A stretch of 64,000 bases of DNA from Pyrobaculum sp. WP30. GTDB taxonomy: Archaea; Thermoproteota; Thermoprotei; Thermoproteales; Thermoproteaceae. A model generated the notes under the pieces. It saw only the letters and a list, made by a program, of their open reading frames with translations. It made no database searches and had not been told where the DNA came from. Where the stretch lies: positions 248,001-312,000 of the forward strand of contig CP012158.1 of assembly GCA_001189275.1 (NCBI GenBank), written 5' to 3'. Shown piece by piece: positions 42,114-49,491 of this stretch; position 1 is the first letter of the stretch; each line of letters starts with the position of its first letter. The position numbers and the translations under genes were made by a program.

Positions 42114-42278
42114 ATGGCTGCGGTGATCCAAATCCTGGGCCCCCATGCCCACTACCTCAGGAGATACGGGGTTAACCCGGAGGAGGACGCATCCACAGCA
42201 GTCGACAAGCTCAACGCCAATGCGCCGCACCTAGCGGCGCTCCTAAGAGAGATAGCACAGATCGCCTCGTTGCAGTAA
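42114..42278 (+). CDS. 54-residue conserved-looking mini-protein
   Basis: ATG 42114 with a strong TATA box (catttttta, 42084-42092) 25 bp upstream opens AAVIQILGPHAHYLRRYGVN, then DASTAVDKLNANAPHLAALL and IAQIASLQ, ending at TAA 42276-42278. It is a helical, soluble peptide with no recognised family. The promoter, codon use and clean boundaries argue it is a real gene. Confidence 0.6.
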   Translation: MAAVIQILGPHAHYLRRYGVNPEEDASTAVDKLNANAPHLAALLREIAQIASLQ

Positions 42279-42387
42279 TAAACAGTTTTTGAACAAGCCC
42301 CTCCGCGTCTAGCCGCGGCGGCTGGGATGGCGCCCGCGGCTCCTCTTGATTACACAGCGGTTGCTGAGCAACTTTTATAAATGTGGG

Positions 42388-42460
42388 AGGTGTAGATGCT
42401 GGGCTCGACGGCCGTGTCTGCGGCAGAATGAAGGGCCCGCCCGCGGCCGAGTCTACACCT
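42388..42460 (+). ncRNA. Candidate structured RNA
   Basis: The tract AGGTGTAGA (42388-42396) pairs perfectly with TCTACACCT (42452-42460). Inside it, CTCG(AC)GGCCG at 42404-42414 pairs with CGGCCGAG at 42444-42451, around a ~30-nt G/C-rich loop. The TATA-like cttttataaatg (42372-42383) lies just upstream, at the distance that would start a transcript near 42400. An ACA occurs near the 3' end (42455-42457), as in archaeal H/ACA guide RNAs. It could also be a terminator-like hairpin of the convergent gene. Strand is assumed from the promoter. Confidence 0.35.
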
Positions 42461-42887
42461 TCTCCGCCTGTAGCTTCATCCCGCCTTCCAGCCAGCCCTC
42501 TGGGAAGTACCAGTCCTTAACGATGCGGAAGCCGCACAGCGTGAGCAACCTGCCGAGTCTAGTCTCGCGCGGCAGGACGCCGCGGCGGAGAGCGGCGAAG
42601 GTGTCCGGGTCATCCACGTACTCCACATACAGCGTGTCGCCGGGCTCCATGAAGCGGTGCAAGACGCAGTATACGTGCCCCTCCCAGGGGCCCCCCATGA
42701 AGCTGGGGCTCAAGTTGAAGACCTCAGCCCAGGGCTTGTAGTAAGGCGGCCTCCCGGTGAAGATCTTTATGTGGCAGAGGTGGACGCCGCCCAGCTTGAC
42801 CTCGACGTTGAACTCCTCTTTAAACCTGCCCCTTTTAAAAACCGCCTCCAGCGGGGCGAATGCCTGCGGGGTCAGCTGGCTAAGCAC
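42453..42887 (-). CDS. DUF1122 family protein
   Basis: A 144-residue protein of the archaeal DUF1122 family. FTGRPPYYKPWAEVFNLSPS, EGHVYCVLHRFMEPGDTLYV, EYVDDPDTFAALRRGVLPRE, TRLGRLLTLCGF and KDWYFPEGWLEGGMKLQAEK are close to the family pattern as I recall it. The function is unknown. Its start overlaps the preceding small gene by 8 bp, so the two are co-translated. Confidence 0.82.
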   Translation of the reverse strand: MLSQLTPQAFAPLEAVFKRGRFKEEFNVEVKLGGVHLCHIKIFTGRPPYYKPWAEVFNLSPSFMGGPWEGHVYCVLHRFMEPGDTLYVEYVDDPDTFAALRRGVLPRETRLGRLLTLCGFRIVKDWYFPEGWLEGGMKLQAEKV

Positions 42888-43098
42888 TTACGGCGACGAG
42901 CTTCTTCTTGCCTTGCTTAACCTCTAGGTACATCTCGTAGAGGACCTCGGCGATGTGGGGGCCGGCGGCCTCGGCCACCACCTGCATCGCCTCCTCCTCC
43001 TCGACGTTGTCAAGGGTGAGGCCCAGCCTCTTTAGGCTGTACTGGAGGTAAAACTTGAGGGGGTCGTCGAGGCTGTTTAGGAAGTCCTTAAACCTCAT
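42880..43098 (-). CDS. Small helical protein coupled to the DUF1122 gene
   Basis: A 72-residue helical protein (MRFKDFLNSLDDPLKFYLQY; EEEEAMQVVAEAAGPHIAEV). No recognised family. It is the first gene of a two-gene operon with DUF1122 (8 bp overlap). Its promoter is the complement of tattaatatatta (43120-43132), about 26 bp before ATG 43098. Confidence 0.65.
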   Translation of the reverse strand: MRFKDFLNSLDDPLKFYLQYSLKRLGLTLDNVEEEEAMQVVAEAAGPHIAEVLYEMYLEVKQGKKKLVAVSA

Positions 43099-43159
43099 GG
43101 GGGTATTGAAGGCGCTGTTATTAATATATTACCGCTGAAATGCGGCGGGTTCCCCGAAA

Positions 43160-43351
43160 CTATTCGCTGGTGAACCGCCTGATGAGGATGGGGGCGAGGA
43201 CTCCTAGGGCTATGGCCAGCACCGAGGTCACCAGATCCCTCGCTAATATGACCGGGTCTTGGGAGGGGGCGGAGATGGTGCTTATGAGAAAGAGGAGGCC
43301 CAGAACAACGGCGACTGCGCTGAGGCCGTATACCAGCGGCTTAGTGTTCAT
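43160..43351 (-). CDS. Two-helix small membrane protein (paralog 1)
   Basis: 63 residues with two hydrophobic helices (LVYGLSAVAVVLGLLFLIST; LVTSVLAIALGVLAPILI) joined by a short loop SAPSQDPVILARD and a basic end. It shares plan and several residues (PS-D--ILARDL and RRFTSE/RKFTSDEE) with the next gene, so the two arose by tandem duplication. It has its own TATA box (complement of tatttaatt, 43371-43379). Function unknown. Confidence 0.68.
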   Translation of the reverse strand: MNTKPLVYGLSAVAVVLGLLFLISTISAPSQDPVILARDLVTSVLAIALGVLAPILIRRFTSE

Positions 43352-43373
43352 GAATGGGGAAAAGTGGAGGTAT

Positions 43374-43583
43374 TTAATTATTCGCCGCCTCCTCCTCGTC
43401 GCTGGTGAACTTCCTGTGGAGGAGAGGTGCCGCCACGCCGGTGGAGACGGCGGCCAGCGAGAGGCCTAGGTCTCTGGCTAGTATCCACAAGTCCAGCGAC
43501 GGGTTGCTGAGGGTCGAGACGAGGAAGAGGCCGCCTAGGGCTAGCGCCAGAAAGCTGAGGGCGAGGACAACACCTGTCTTCAT
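43374..43583 (-). CDS. Two-helix small membrane protein (paralog 2)
   Basis: 69 residues, same two-helix layout as the gene at 43160 (VVLALSFLALALGGLFLVST; LGLSLAAVSTGVAAPLL), loop NPSLDLWILARD, and an acidic C-terminus DEEEAANN. It has its own TATA box (complement of tgtatatataaga, 43599-43611), about 23 bp before ATG 43583. Confidence 0.68.
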   Translation of the reverse strand: MKTGVVLALSFLALALGGLFLVSTLSNPSLDLWILARDLGLSLAAVSTGVAAPLLHRKFTSDEEEAANN

Positions 43584-43672
43584 GTGGTAAGCATGTGCTG
43601 TATATATAAGAGCTGTGGGCAGTATTTAAGTATTAGGAAATAGATTTATAAAGAGGGCTGTTCCGTGTGGCG

Positions 43673-44502
43673 ATGGGGAAATCGACTTCGTCTACGACGT
43701 CGCCCGGCTTGACGAGAAGCTTCTCCTACACGCACTGAGGGAGCTGGGGGCCTCTGTCCGTCTCGTAAATGCGGAGGAGCTCGTCGCCCCGGAGGGCCTC
43801 GGCCGCGTCGGCGTCATAAGGCTGGCGGCGAGATCCCGCGTGGTGCCGGCGGCGTATAGCTACGAGGCCAACGGCGGCTTGTCGATAAACAGCGCCCAGT
43901 CGCTGGTGCTGAGCCACGACAAGTACCTAACCTACCTAAAGCTCAGAGAAGCCGGCGTCCCAACCCCCCGGTCCTTCCTAGTCTTCGGCCTGGAGGCAGC
44001 AAGGGCCGTTGCGGAGAGGCTGACGTACCCCGTCATCGTGAAGCCCACGGACGGATCCTGGGGCAGATTCGTCAGCCTCGTCAAGTCGCCGGAGGATCTG
44101 GAGATCCTCATCGCCCATAGGCAGGCCATGGAGAGCGACATGCACATCTACCTCGTCCAGGAATACATAAACAAGCCGGGCCGCGATATCCGCGTCACGG
44201 TGGTGGGCGACCGGGCCGTGGCGGCCATATACCGCATCAGCCCCGACGACTGGCGCACCAACACGGCCCGCGGCGGGAGGGCAGAGCCTGTGAAGATAGA
44301 CCCCGAGCTCGAGGAGGTCGCCGTAAAAGCCAGCAAGGCCGTGGGGACCCACTACTCCGGCGTCGACGTGGCGGAGTCCGACAGGGGCTACGTCGTCATA
44401 GAGGTCAACGGGGTGCCGGAGTTTAAAAACGTCCAGAGAGTCACCGGGGTAAACGTAGCCGCGGAAATCGCCAAGCTCATTATAGAACTCGCCAAGAGGT
44501 AA
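43673..44502 (+). pseudogene. LysX/RimK-like ATP-grasp ligase with a frameshift at codon 3
   Basis: The ATP-grasp protein reads in frame from 43681 (IDFVYDVARLDEKLLLHALR) to 44502. It includes LSINSAQSLVLSHDKYLTYL, VIVKPTDGSWGRFVSLV and VVIEVNGVPEFKNVQRVTGV, as in LysX, which ligates the amino group of alpha-aminoadipate (or glutamate) to LysW. No in-frame start precedes 43681. The promoter (gatttataaag, 43643-43653) points to ATG 43673, which is out of frame by one base: an extra A in the AAA at 43678-43680 would give MGKIDFVYD. The alternative GTG 43840 would lose ~53 residues of the N-terminal domain. Confidence 0.72.
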
Positions 44503-45162
44503 TATCAAAGCGCCTAATCACGACGACAAAATAACTCCTCACGGCCACAAACTGACAGCCGAGCCCCAGGCGCATTCTACTATGGAGGAACAGCCAGCAC
44601 ATCGGCGGCACTTCCAGTTAAAGAAATTAGAGACTTAGGGGATCACCCTCTGTTGATTGCACCCTGGCCGTTTTCGACTGCGGCGTAAAACTCAATTACC
44701 CACGTGGAGAACGGAATTTCAGACAAGCTACCTGAGGTCCAGGCTACGTGCTTAGGGCGGCTTGGGGGCTGTCAGTCGTAGGAGGACCTGCTGGGCCGCT
44801 TGGATCTTCGAGGGCGCCGCTCCGTGGGACGTAGCACAGCTCGGCGCTTCAAACTCACGAGAGCCGCACATACGTCTACCACTTACCGCAACCGTGATTA
44901 CCGGACCGACCGCCCCGTCTCTGGTTGCGCCGTCAAGCCAGTGACATAGCCTATACGAGGGTGCGGGGTGCGGCTTGCTGGTCCTAACGGCGAAAGGGAA
45001 GACCGAGAAGAGGGAACCAAGCGCTCTAAACTCCGCCATCGTTGGTATCAGAGGACATAACCACCCTCCCATCTGCCGGGAGTTAAATTGGTGAACGGCA
45101 ACGATGTGATCCATGGTCCGTGGCGCGGCATGCTCGTAGTAGAGGATTTTGTGGTGTTGGCT
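44503..45162. other. Gene-poor, degraded-looking stretch
   Basis: No intact gene in 660 bp. Short protein-like pieces occur in different plus-strand frames (for example LPVKEIRDLGDHPLLIAPWP near 44600, LPLTATVITGPTAPSLVAPS near 44890, SALNSAIVGIRGHNHPPICR near 45030), separated by stops. A minus-strand frame of 120 codons (44752-45114) has no supporting feature. I infer decayed genes downstream of the broken LysX-like gene. I see no tRNA, array or promoter for the neighbours. Confidence 0.4.
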
Positions 45163-45501
45163 TTATTCTGGGAATACGTCGGGGGTTATCCTTCTCCTCC
45201 CTCTGAAGCCTTCGGGGCCGTGGTAGAACGCCACCTCGGGCTCGTCTATTTTCCAGCAGAGGAACACCACCTCGCCGTCTTTTGTACGTGCTGGGAAGTC
45301 TACGATCCCGTTTACGAAGTCGCGGATTATGAAGCCGTTTTCCGCCGCCGCCCTGAGGAGCCATTCTGCCTGTCTCTCCATCTCTTCCATCTCCTCGGGC
45401 GTTAGGGAGTCCCAGCGCCGGGCCGCCTCCACCACGGGGAGGAGCAGAGGCTTCAGCTCCCTAATTACCTCGTTGGCCTCCCTAACTGTGAAGAGCCTCA
45501 C
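45163..45501 (-). CDS. DUF2203 family protein
   Basis: A 112-residue protein of the DUF2203 family: FTVREANEVIRELKPLLLPV at the start, then RDFVNGIVDFPARTKDGEVV, FLCWKIDEPEVAFYHGPEGF and RGRRRI. The function is unknown. The family is small and soluble. Its start touches the SWIM gene's stop (1 bp overlap), so they are likely co-expressed. Confidence 0.82.
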   Translation of the reverse strand: MRLFTVREANEVIRELKPLLLPVVEAARRWDSLTPEEMEEMERQAEWLLRAAAENGFIIRDFVNGIVDFPARTKDGEVVFLCWKIDEPEVAFYHGPEGFRGRRRITPDVFPE

Positions 45502-45791
45502 TACCTGGTTTGTTTTGCCATCTTTAAATATTCCCGCAATGCTACCTTGGCCTTCACGATGTGTTTACAGGGGCCGCCTCTGTATTTGTAGTCGGGGCAC
45601 TCGCAACGGCCGACGAAATACCGCGTGCCGGGTCTCAGCTTGAGCACCACCTGGTAGCAAACCTCCTTCTCGGTCTGAGACCTGACATAGGCCACCGCCA
45701 CGAGCCAGAGGCCTCGCCTCTCTACGCTAAGTATGTAAGCCTCCTCGTCTAGTCTATATACGGCGCTTCTGGAGACCTCTCTACACTGCAC
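45501..45791 (-). CDS. SWIM zinc-finger protein
   Basis: A 96-residue protein. YFVGRCECPDYKYRGGPCKH followed by IVKAKVAL is the SWIM motif (C-x-C-x(n)-C-x-H), a zinc module found in DNA recombination and transposase-type proteins. No other domain is present. A TATA box (complement of aaaaatttttttaacc) is about 28 bp before ATG 45791. It is first gene of the pair with DUF2203; its partner is not known. Confidence 0.85.
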   Translation of the reverse strand: MQCREVSRSAVYRLDEEAYILSVERRGLWLVAVAYVRSQTEKEVCYQVVLKLRPGTRYFVGRCECPDYKYRGGPCKHIVKAKVALREYLKMAKQTR

Positions 45792-45807
45792 GACAACCCC
45801 GGCGTCT

Positions 45808-46587
45808 CTAGATAAAAATTTTTTTAACCACAGAACTAAAGACGGCGCGGGGTTGCACCTCCCTTAAGACCCCCAAGTCGGTAACGGCTAAGTCCACGAG
45901 GCCCGGCGGCATCCTGTCGAAGAGGGGGACATCCACCCTCCTCCCGGCGATCTCCACCTCCACGAGGGGCGGCCTAGGCGCGGGGAGGGGCACCGCCTTG
46001 TAGCTCTCGAACACCGCCACCGTCTTCGCCCCCAGGGCCTTGGCGGCGGCGAACAGCGGAAGAGTGCCCACCTTGTTGACGGCGTAGTCCAGATACCGGC
46101 CGTCCAGCCCCGCCACCGCCACGTCGTAGTCGTAGGCCCCCACCGCCGAGTCTGGAATAGGCACTGTCTCCACCAGCCGGGAATACGTGGCGTAGGCCTC
46201 CGAGAGTTCACGCCCCGGCCTGCTCTCGGCCAGATACACCCTCTCCGTGGATCCTCTACACCTCTCCAGGAGGCGCGTGACGGCTCTGCTGAAGCTGATC
46301 GTAACCGCCCGACGGGGGCACTCCACATCGGCTAAAACCGCGTCGAGCCTCCTCTTGGCCTCCTCCACATACGTCGACACCCTCCGAGCCGCCTCCGCCG
46401 CCTCGACGCCTCGGGCGGCCGCCTCCTTGACCACTAGGTATAGAAAGTCGAGGGAGGCCATGCCGGGCCTTACCTGCCTAAGCTTCTCCGCGGCGGAGAG
46501 GGGGTCGGCGGACGAGGCCACCACATCAACCGCCTTCACTAGATACCACGTGGCGCCTCTGACCCACTCTCCTTCTAACGCATCCAT
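45808..46587 (-). CDS. eIF2B-alpha / ribose-1,5-bisphosphate isomerase-like protein
   Basis: A 259-residue protein of the initiation factor 2B-alpha/isomerase superfamily. A helical N-terminal domain (to ~85) is followed by a Rossmann-like part with ISFSRAVTRLLERC, VYLAESRPGRELSEAYATYS, VAVAGLDGRYLDYAVNKVGT, and TLPLFAAAKALGAKTVAVFE. Archaeal relatives act as AMP-pathway isomerases or regulate translation. The sequence is short and divergent, so the exact role is undecided. It is alone in its strand direction. Confidence 0.78.
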   Translation of the reverse strand: MDALEGEWVRGATWYLVKAVDVVASSADPLSAAEKLRQVRPGMASLDFLYLVVKEAAARGVEAAEAARRVSTYVEEAKRRLDAVLADVECPRRAVTISFSRAVTRLLERCRGSTERVYLAESRPGRELSEAYATYSRLVETVPIPDSAVGAYDYDVAVAGLDGRYLDYAVNKVGTLPLFAAAKALGAKTVAVFESYKAVPLPAPRPPLVEVEIAGRRVDVPLFDRMPPGLVDLAVTDLGVLREVQPRAVFSSVVKKIFI

Positions 46588-46689
46588 AGAAGACGCAGTA
46601 GAGAGGTTTTAAAACTGTGCACGGCGCAGCCGAATCTCCCACGGACCTCTCACGGCTGTGTGCATATAAATACAGGTCAACGCGTCGAC

Positions 46690-47421
46690 GTGTCTCTTGT
46701 GGTGAAGAACCTCTGGGTCTTCCGGGGAGGAAGGGCGGTGTTGGAAGACGTCTCCTTCTCCGCAGGCCGCGAATTTGTGCTCGTGGCCGGCCCCAACGGG
46801 GCTGGAAAAACCACCTTGTTTCTGGCGATACTCGGCCAGGTGCCTCACCGCGGCGAGATATGCGTCGAGGGGCTCTGCGGAGAGGAGCGCGCCGCAAAGG
46901 TGGGGTACGTGCCTCAGCACGTGCGCATAGAGGCGGAGGCCACGGTGTGGGAATACGTCTACCTCCCCGCCAGGTTTAGAAAAATCAAGGCGGCGGAGAA
47001 GGCGGCTGAGGAGGCCCTCAAAGCCGTTGAGCTGTACGCCCTCAGAGACAAGCCAGTCACCACGCTTTCAGGCGGCCAGAGGCAGAGGGCGGCCATAGCC
47101 AGGGCCTTGGCCACGGGGGGCGACGTGCTTCTGCTAGACGAGCCCATGGCAAACGTAGACCCCCAAGGCCGCGTGGAGTTGATGACTCTCCTCCGCGAGT
47201 TGAAGAAAGACAGGACCATACTCATGACGTCTCACGAGTTGACGTTCCCCTCCGACCTGGCGGACAAGGTGTTGTTGCTGAACAAGAGGGTCGTCGCCTA
47301 CGGCCCCCCCGACGCCGTGTTTAGAGAGGAGGTCCTCATGAAGATTTATCGATACGTCCGCATCGCCAAGACGCCCACCGGCTTTATCTGCGTCACAGAG
47401 GACTATGCTCATCCTCATTGA
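46690..47421 (+). CDS. Metal ABC transporter ATPase (ZnuC-like)
   Basis: About 243 residues. Walker A is [17 protein letters not shown], the signature is LSGGQRQRAAIARAL, Walker B is VLLLDEPMANVDPQ, and the switch His is in MTSHEL. Adjacent to an ABC-3 permease, it fits the zinc/manganese importer group. GTG 46690 is chosen because the TATA box tgcatataaatac (46662-46674) is about 24 bp upstream; longer in-frame starts lie in the promoter. The likely binding protein is at 58020. Confidence 0.85.
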   Translation: MSLVVKNLWVFRGGRAVLEDVSFSAGREFVLVAGPNGAGKTTLFLAILGQVPHRGEICVEGLCGEERAAKVGYVPQHVRIEAEATVWEYVYLPARFRKIKAAEKAAEEALKAVELYALRDKPVTTLSGGQRQRAAIARALATGGDVLLLDEPMANVDPQGRVELMTLLRELKKDRTILMTSHELTFPSDLADKVLLLNKRVVAYGPPDAVFREEVLMKIYRYVRIAKTPTGFICVTEDYAHPH

Positions 47422-48289
47422 GGCCCTCGCGGCGGCGTCGGCGGCGGCCGCCTTTGTCCATGCCTATCTCTACGCGCCGTTGTTGTTCTGGCCTTTGGTC
47501 TCTCTAGTCCTCTCGGCGGCGGTGCTGGCCGCGTTGAGCCCCCTCGCGGTGAGCAGAAGGATGACCTTCCTGGCACACGCCCAGGGCCACAGCATACTCA
47601 CCGCCGCCCTCGCCGCGGCCATACCGGCGGCCGCGGTTGCGCAAAGCCTCGCCTCTCCCCTTTTCTACCTCGCCACCCTCCTGTTCATAATCGTGCTGAA
47701 TCTGCTGGTCCTCTTCACGGAGAGGCTTGGGTTTAGGAAAGACGTCGCCACCGGCGTTGTGATGTCTTTTCAGCTCACCGCTACGGTGGTTCTGCTGTAC
47801 GTAATTAGGTATCTCTACGCCACGGCCCTAGACCCCCTCTCCCTAATAACTGGGGAGTATGTATTAATCACATCCCAAGACGTCTTGATCCAGGCGCCGC
47901 TTCTCTTCGCCTCGGCGCTTTTCCCCCTCTTCTACGGCGTCAAGTACCTCTACGCGGCGGTAGACGAGGCCTTCGCCCAGGCCGTCGGGATAAATCCAAA
48001 ACTGCTCGACAGGCTTTTTGTAGTGGCTATGTCGCTGGCGGTGGCGGCCAGCGTATACGCGCTGGGGTCGTTGATGCCGGCCGTGCTTCTGGTGTTGCCC
48101 GGCGCCGCGGCCTCTAGATACAGCCACAGGCTTACGGAGCAGATGCCGCTTTCGGTGTCGCTGGCGGTCCTCTCGGCCGCCGCGGCCCACTTCCTATGCA
48201 CGATCATGCCTTGGCTGTGGCCCAGCGCGGCCTTGGGCCTCGCCTTGCTGGTCCTTCTGGTCGCGGCGCATCCGCCGAGAAACAAATAA
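47405..48289 (+). CDS. Metal ABC transporter permease (ABC-3 / ZnuB-like)
   Basis: A 294-residue membrane protein with eight or so hydrophobic helices and the ABC-3 pattern: MTFLAHAQGHSILTAALAAA (ATPase-contact loop), GVVMSFQLTATVVLLYVI, AFAQAVGINPKLLDRLFVVA (EAA-like loop), LPGAAASRYSHRLTEQMPLS. It overlaps the ATPase gene by 17 bp. Metal identity is not fixed by sequence, but the His-rich binding protein elsewhere favours zinc. Confidence 0.85.
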   Translation: MLILIEALAAASAAAAFVHAYLYAPLLFWPLVSLVLSAAVLAALSPLAVSRRMTFLAHAQGHSILTAALAAAIPAAAVAQSLASPLFYLATLLFIIVLNLLVLFTERLGFRKDVATGVVMSFQLTATVVLLYVIRYLYATALDPLSLITGEYVLITSQDVLIQAPLLFASALFPLFYGVKYLYAAVDEAFAQAVGINPKLLDRLFVVAMSLAVAASVYALGSLMPAVLLVLPGAAASRYSHRLTEQMPLSVSLAVLSAAAAHFLCTIMPWLWPSAALGLALLVLLVAAHPPRNK

Positions 48290-48312
48290 ATATGCGTCAC
48301 GTAAAATAGCTC

Positions 48313-49491
48313 ATGCGGTGGCTTCTGGCGCTCCTGGCGGCGGTGTTCGTCGCCGCCGGGACGTTGACAGACCACTTCACCTCGCCGCCGGTGGAGGTCT
48401 TGGTCATAAGGACGGACCAGTGGCTCTTCTGCCAAGACTACGGCGTGACCATCCAAATCAAGGCCCTCGACCCCGTCACAGTAAAAGAGGTAAGAGTCAC
48501 AGCCAAGTTCTACCCCGAGGGCACGTGGAATCCACAAGTCCAGCCGCCCAAGACCTTCGGCGGCTTCTCCCTACAGAAAGGCGAAATTAAGCAGCTGGTC
48601 GTCTCCTTCAACTACTGCCCCCAGAGGCAGATCGACCCCCTCATCCTGCTTGAGATCCAGATAGCCCTGCCCAACTACACGCTTTCGTACAACTACTACA
48701 TAGGCCGGGTGTTGCCCACTACCTACGAAGACTTGGCCCGCTACGCCGCCTCGCTGGAGCAGAGGGTCAAGGAGCTTACGGCGTTGGTGGACCAGCTGAA
48801 GAAGCAGGTTGCCGACCTGCAGGCGCGGGTGGCCAACCTAACCGCTCTCCTAGCCGCGGCGAGGATGGACAACGAGAAGCTCTCCGCAGTCCTTGCGCAG
48901 GTGAGGGTCGAGCGAGACGCCTTGAGGGCCCAGCTGGATCAGCTTCAAGCTCAGCTGTCGGCGGTGAGCCAGGCCAAGGCGGCGGTGGAGGCCCAGCTGG
49001 CCGACGCCAGGAGGCAGCTGGAGCAACTGAAGACCTCCTACGATAAGCTCTCGGGCCAGTACACAGATGCCCAGAGGACCATCGCCGACTTGCAGGCCAG
49101 GCTCTCCGAACTACAGCGGCGCTACGACGAGCTTCAGAAGGCAGAGCAACAGCTCAGAGAGAGCTACTTCAGCCTGTCTGCGAAATACAGCGAGCTCAGC
49201 GGCCGCTACGACGAGTTAAGCAAGTCTTATCAACAAGCCCAGCAGGATAAGGCGCTGCTCCAGAGCCGCTACTCCGAGCTCAACACCGGCTTCACATGGG
49301 CCGTCAACATGGCCACGGCGCTCGGCGTGGCGCTCCTATTCGTAATTGCGTTGTTCCTCACCAGGAAGAGATACGCGGCGCCGCCGCCCTCCGCCCCCCA
49401 GACGCCCCCGGCCGCGGTGAAGACGGCAGTAGTCCTCCAGCAACAGGAGCCCAAGGAGGTGTTGATTAAATGGCCCGCCACATCCGAGTAA
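48313..49491 (+). CDS. Surface protein with long coiled coil and C-terminal anchor
   Basis: A 392-residue protein. Signal peptide (WLLALLAAVFVAAGT), then a ~115-residue beta-rich domain (TIQIKALDPVTVKEVRVTAK; Cys at 40 and ~102). Residues ~140-320 form heptads (QRVKELTALVDQLKKQVADL and onward), a long coiled coil. A transmembrane helix (TALGVALLFVIALFL) follows, then a short Pro-rich cytosolic tail. It looks like a stalk or S-layer-linked protein. Own promoter: caaataaatatgc (48282-48294). Not part of the metal transporter. Confidence 0.8.
   Translation: MRWLLALLAAVFVAAGTLTDHFTSPPVEVLVIRTDQWLFCQDYGVTIQIKALDPVTVKEVRVTAKFYPEGTWNPQVQPPKTFGGFSLQKGEIKQLVVSFNYCPQRQIDPLILLEIQIALPNYTLSYNYYIGRVLPTTYEDLARYAASLEQRVKELTALVDQLKKQVADLQARVANLTALLAAARMDNEKLSAVLAQVRVERDALRAQLDQLQAQLSAVSQAKAAVEAQLADARRQLEQLKTSYDKLSGQYTDAQRTIADLQARLSELQRRYDELQKAEQQLRESYFSLSAKYSELSGRYDELSKSYQQAQQDKALLQSRYSELNTGFTWAVNMATALGVALLFVIALFLTRKRYAAPPPSAPQTPPAAVKTAVVLQQQEPKEVLIKWPATSE

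Noticed and set aside
44752-45114. 120-codon minus-strand frame as a gene
   Set aside because: No promoter, no recognisable domain, composition unlike neighbouring genes; treated as part of a degraded stretch.
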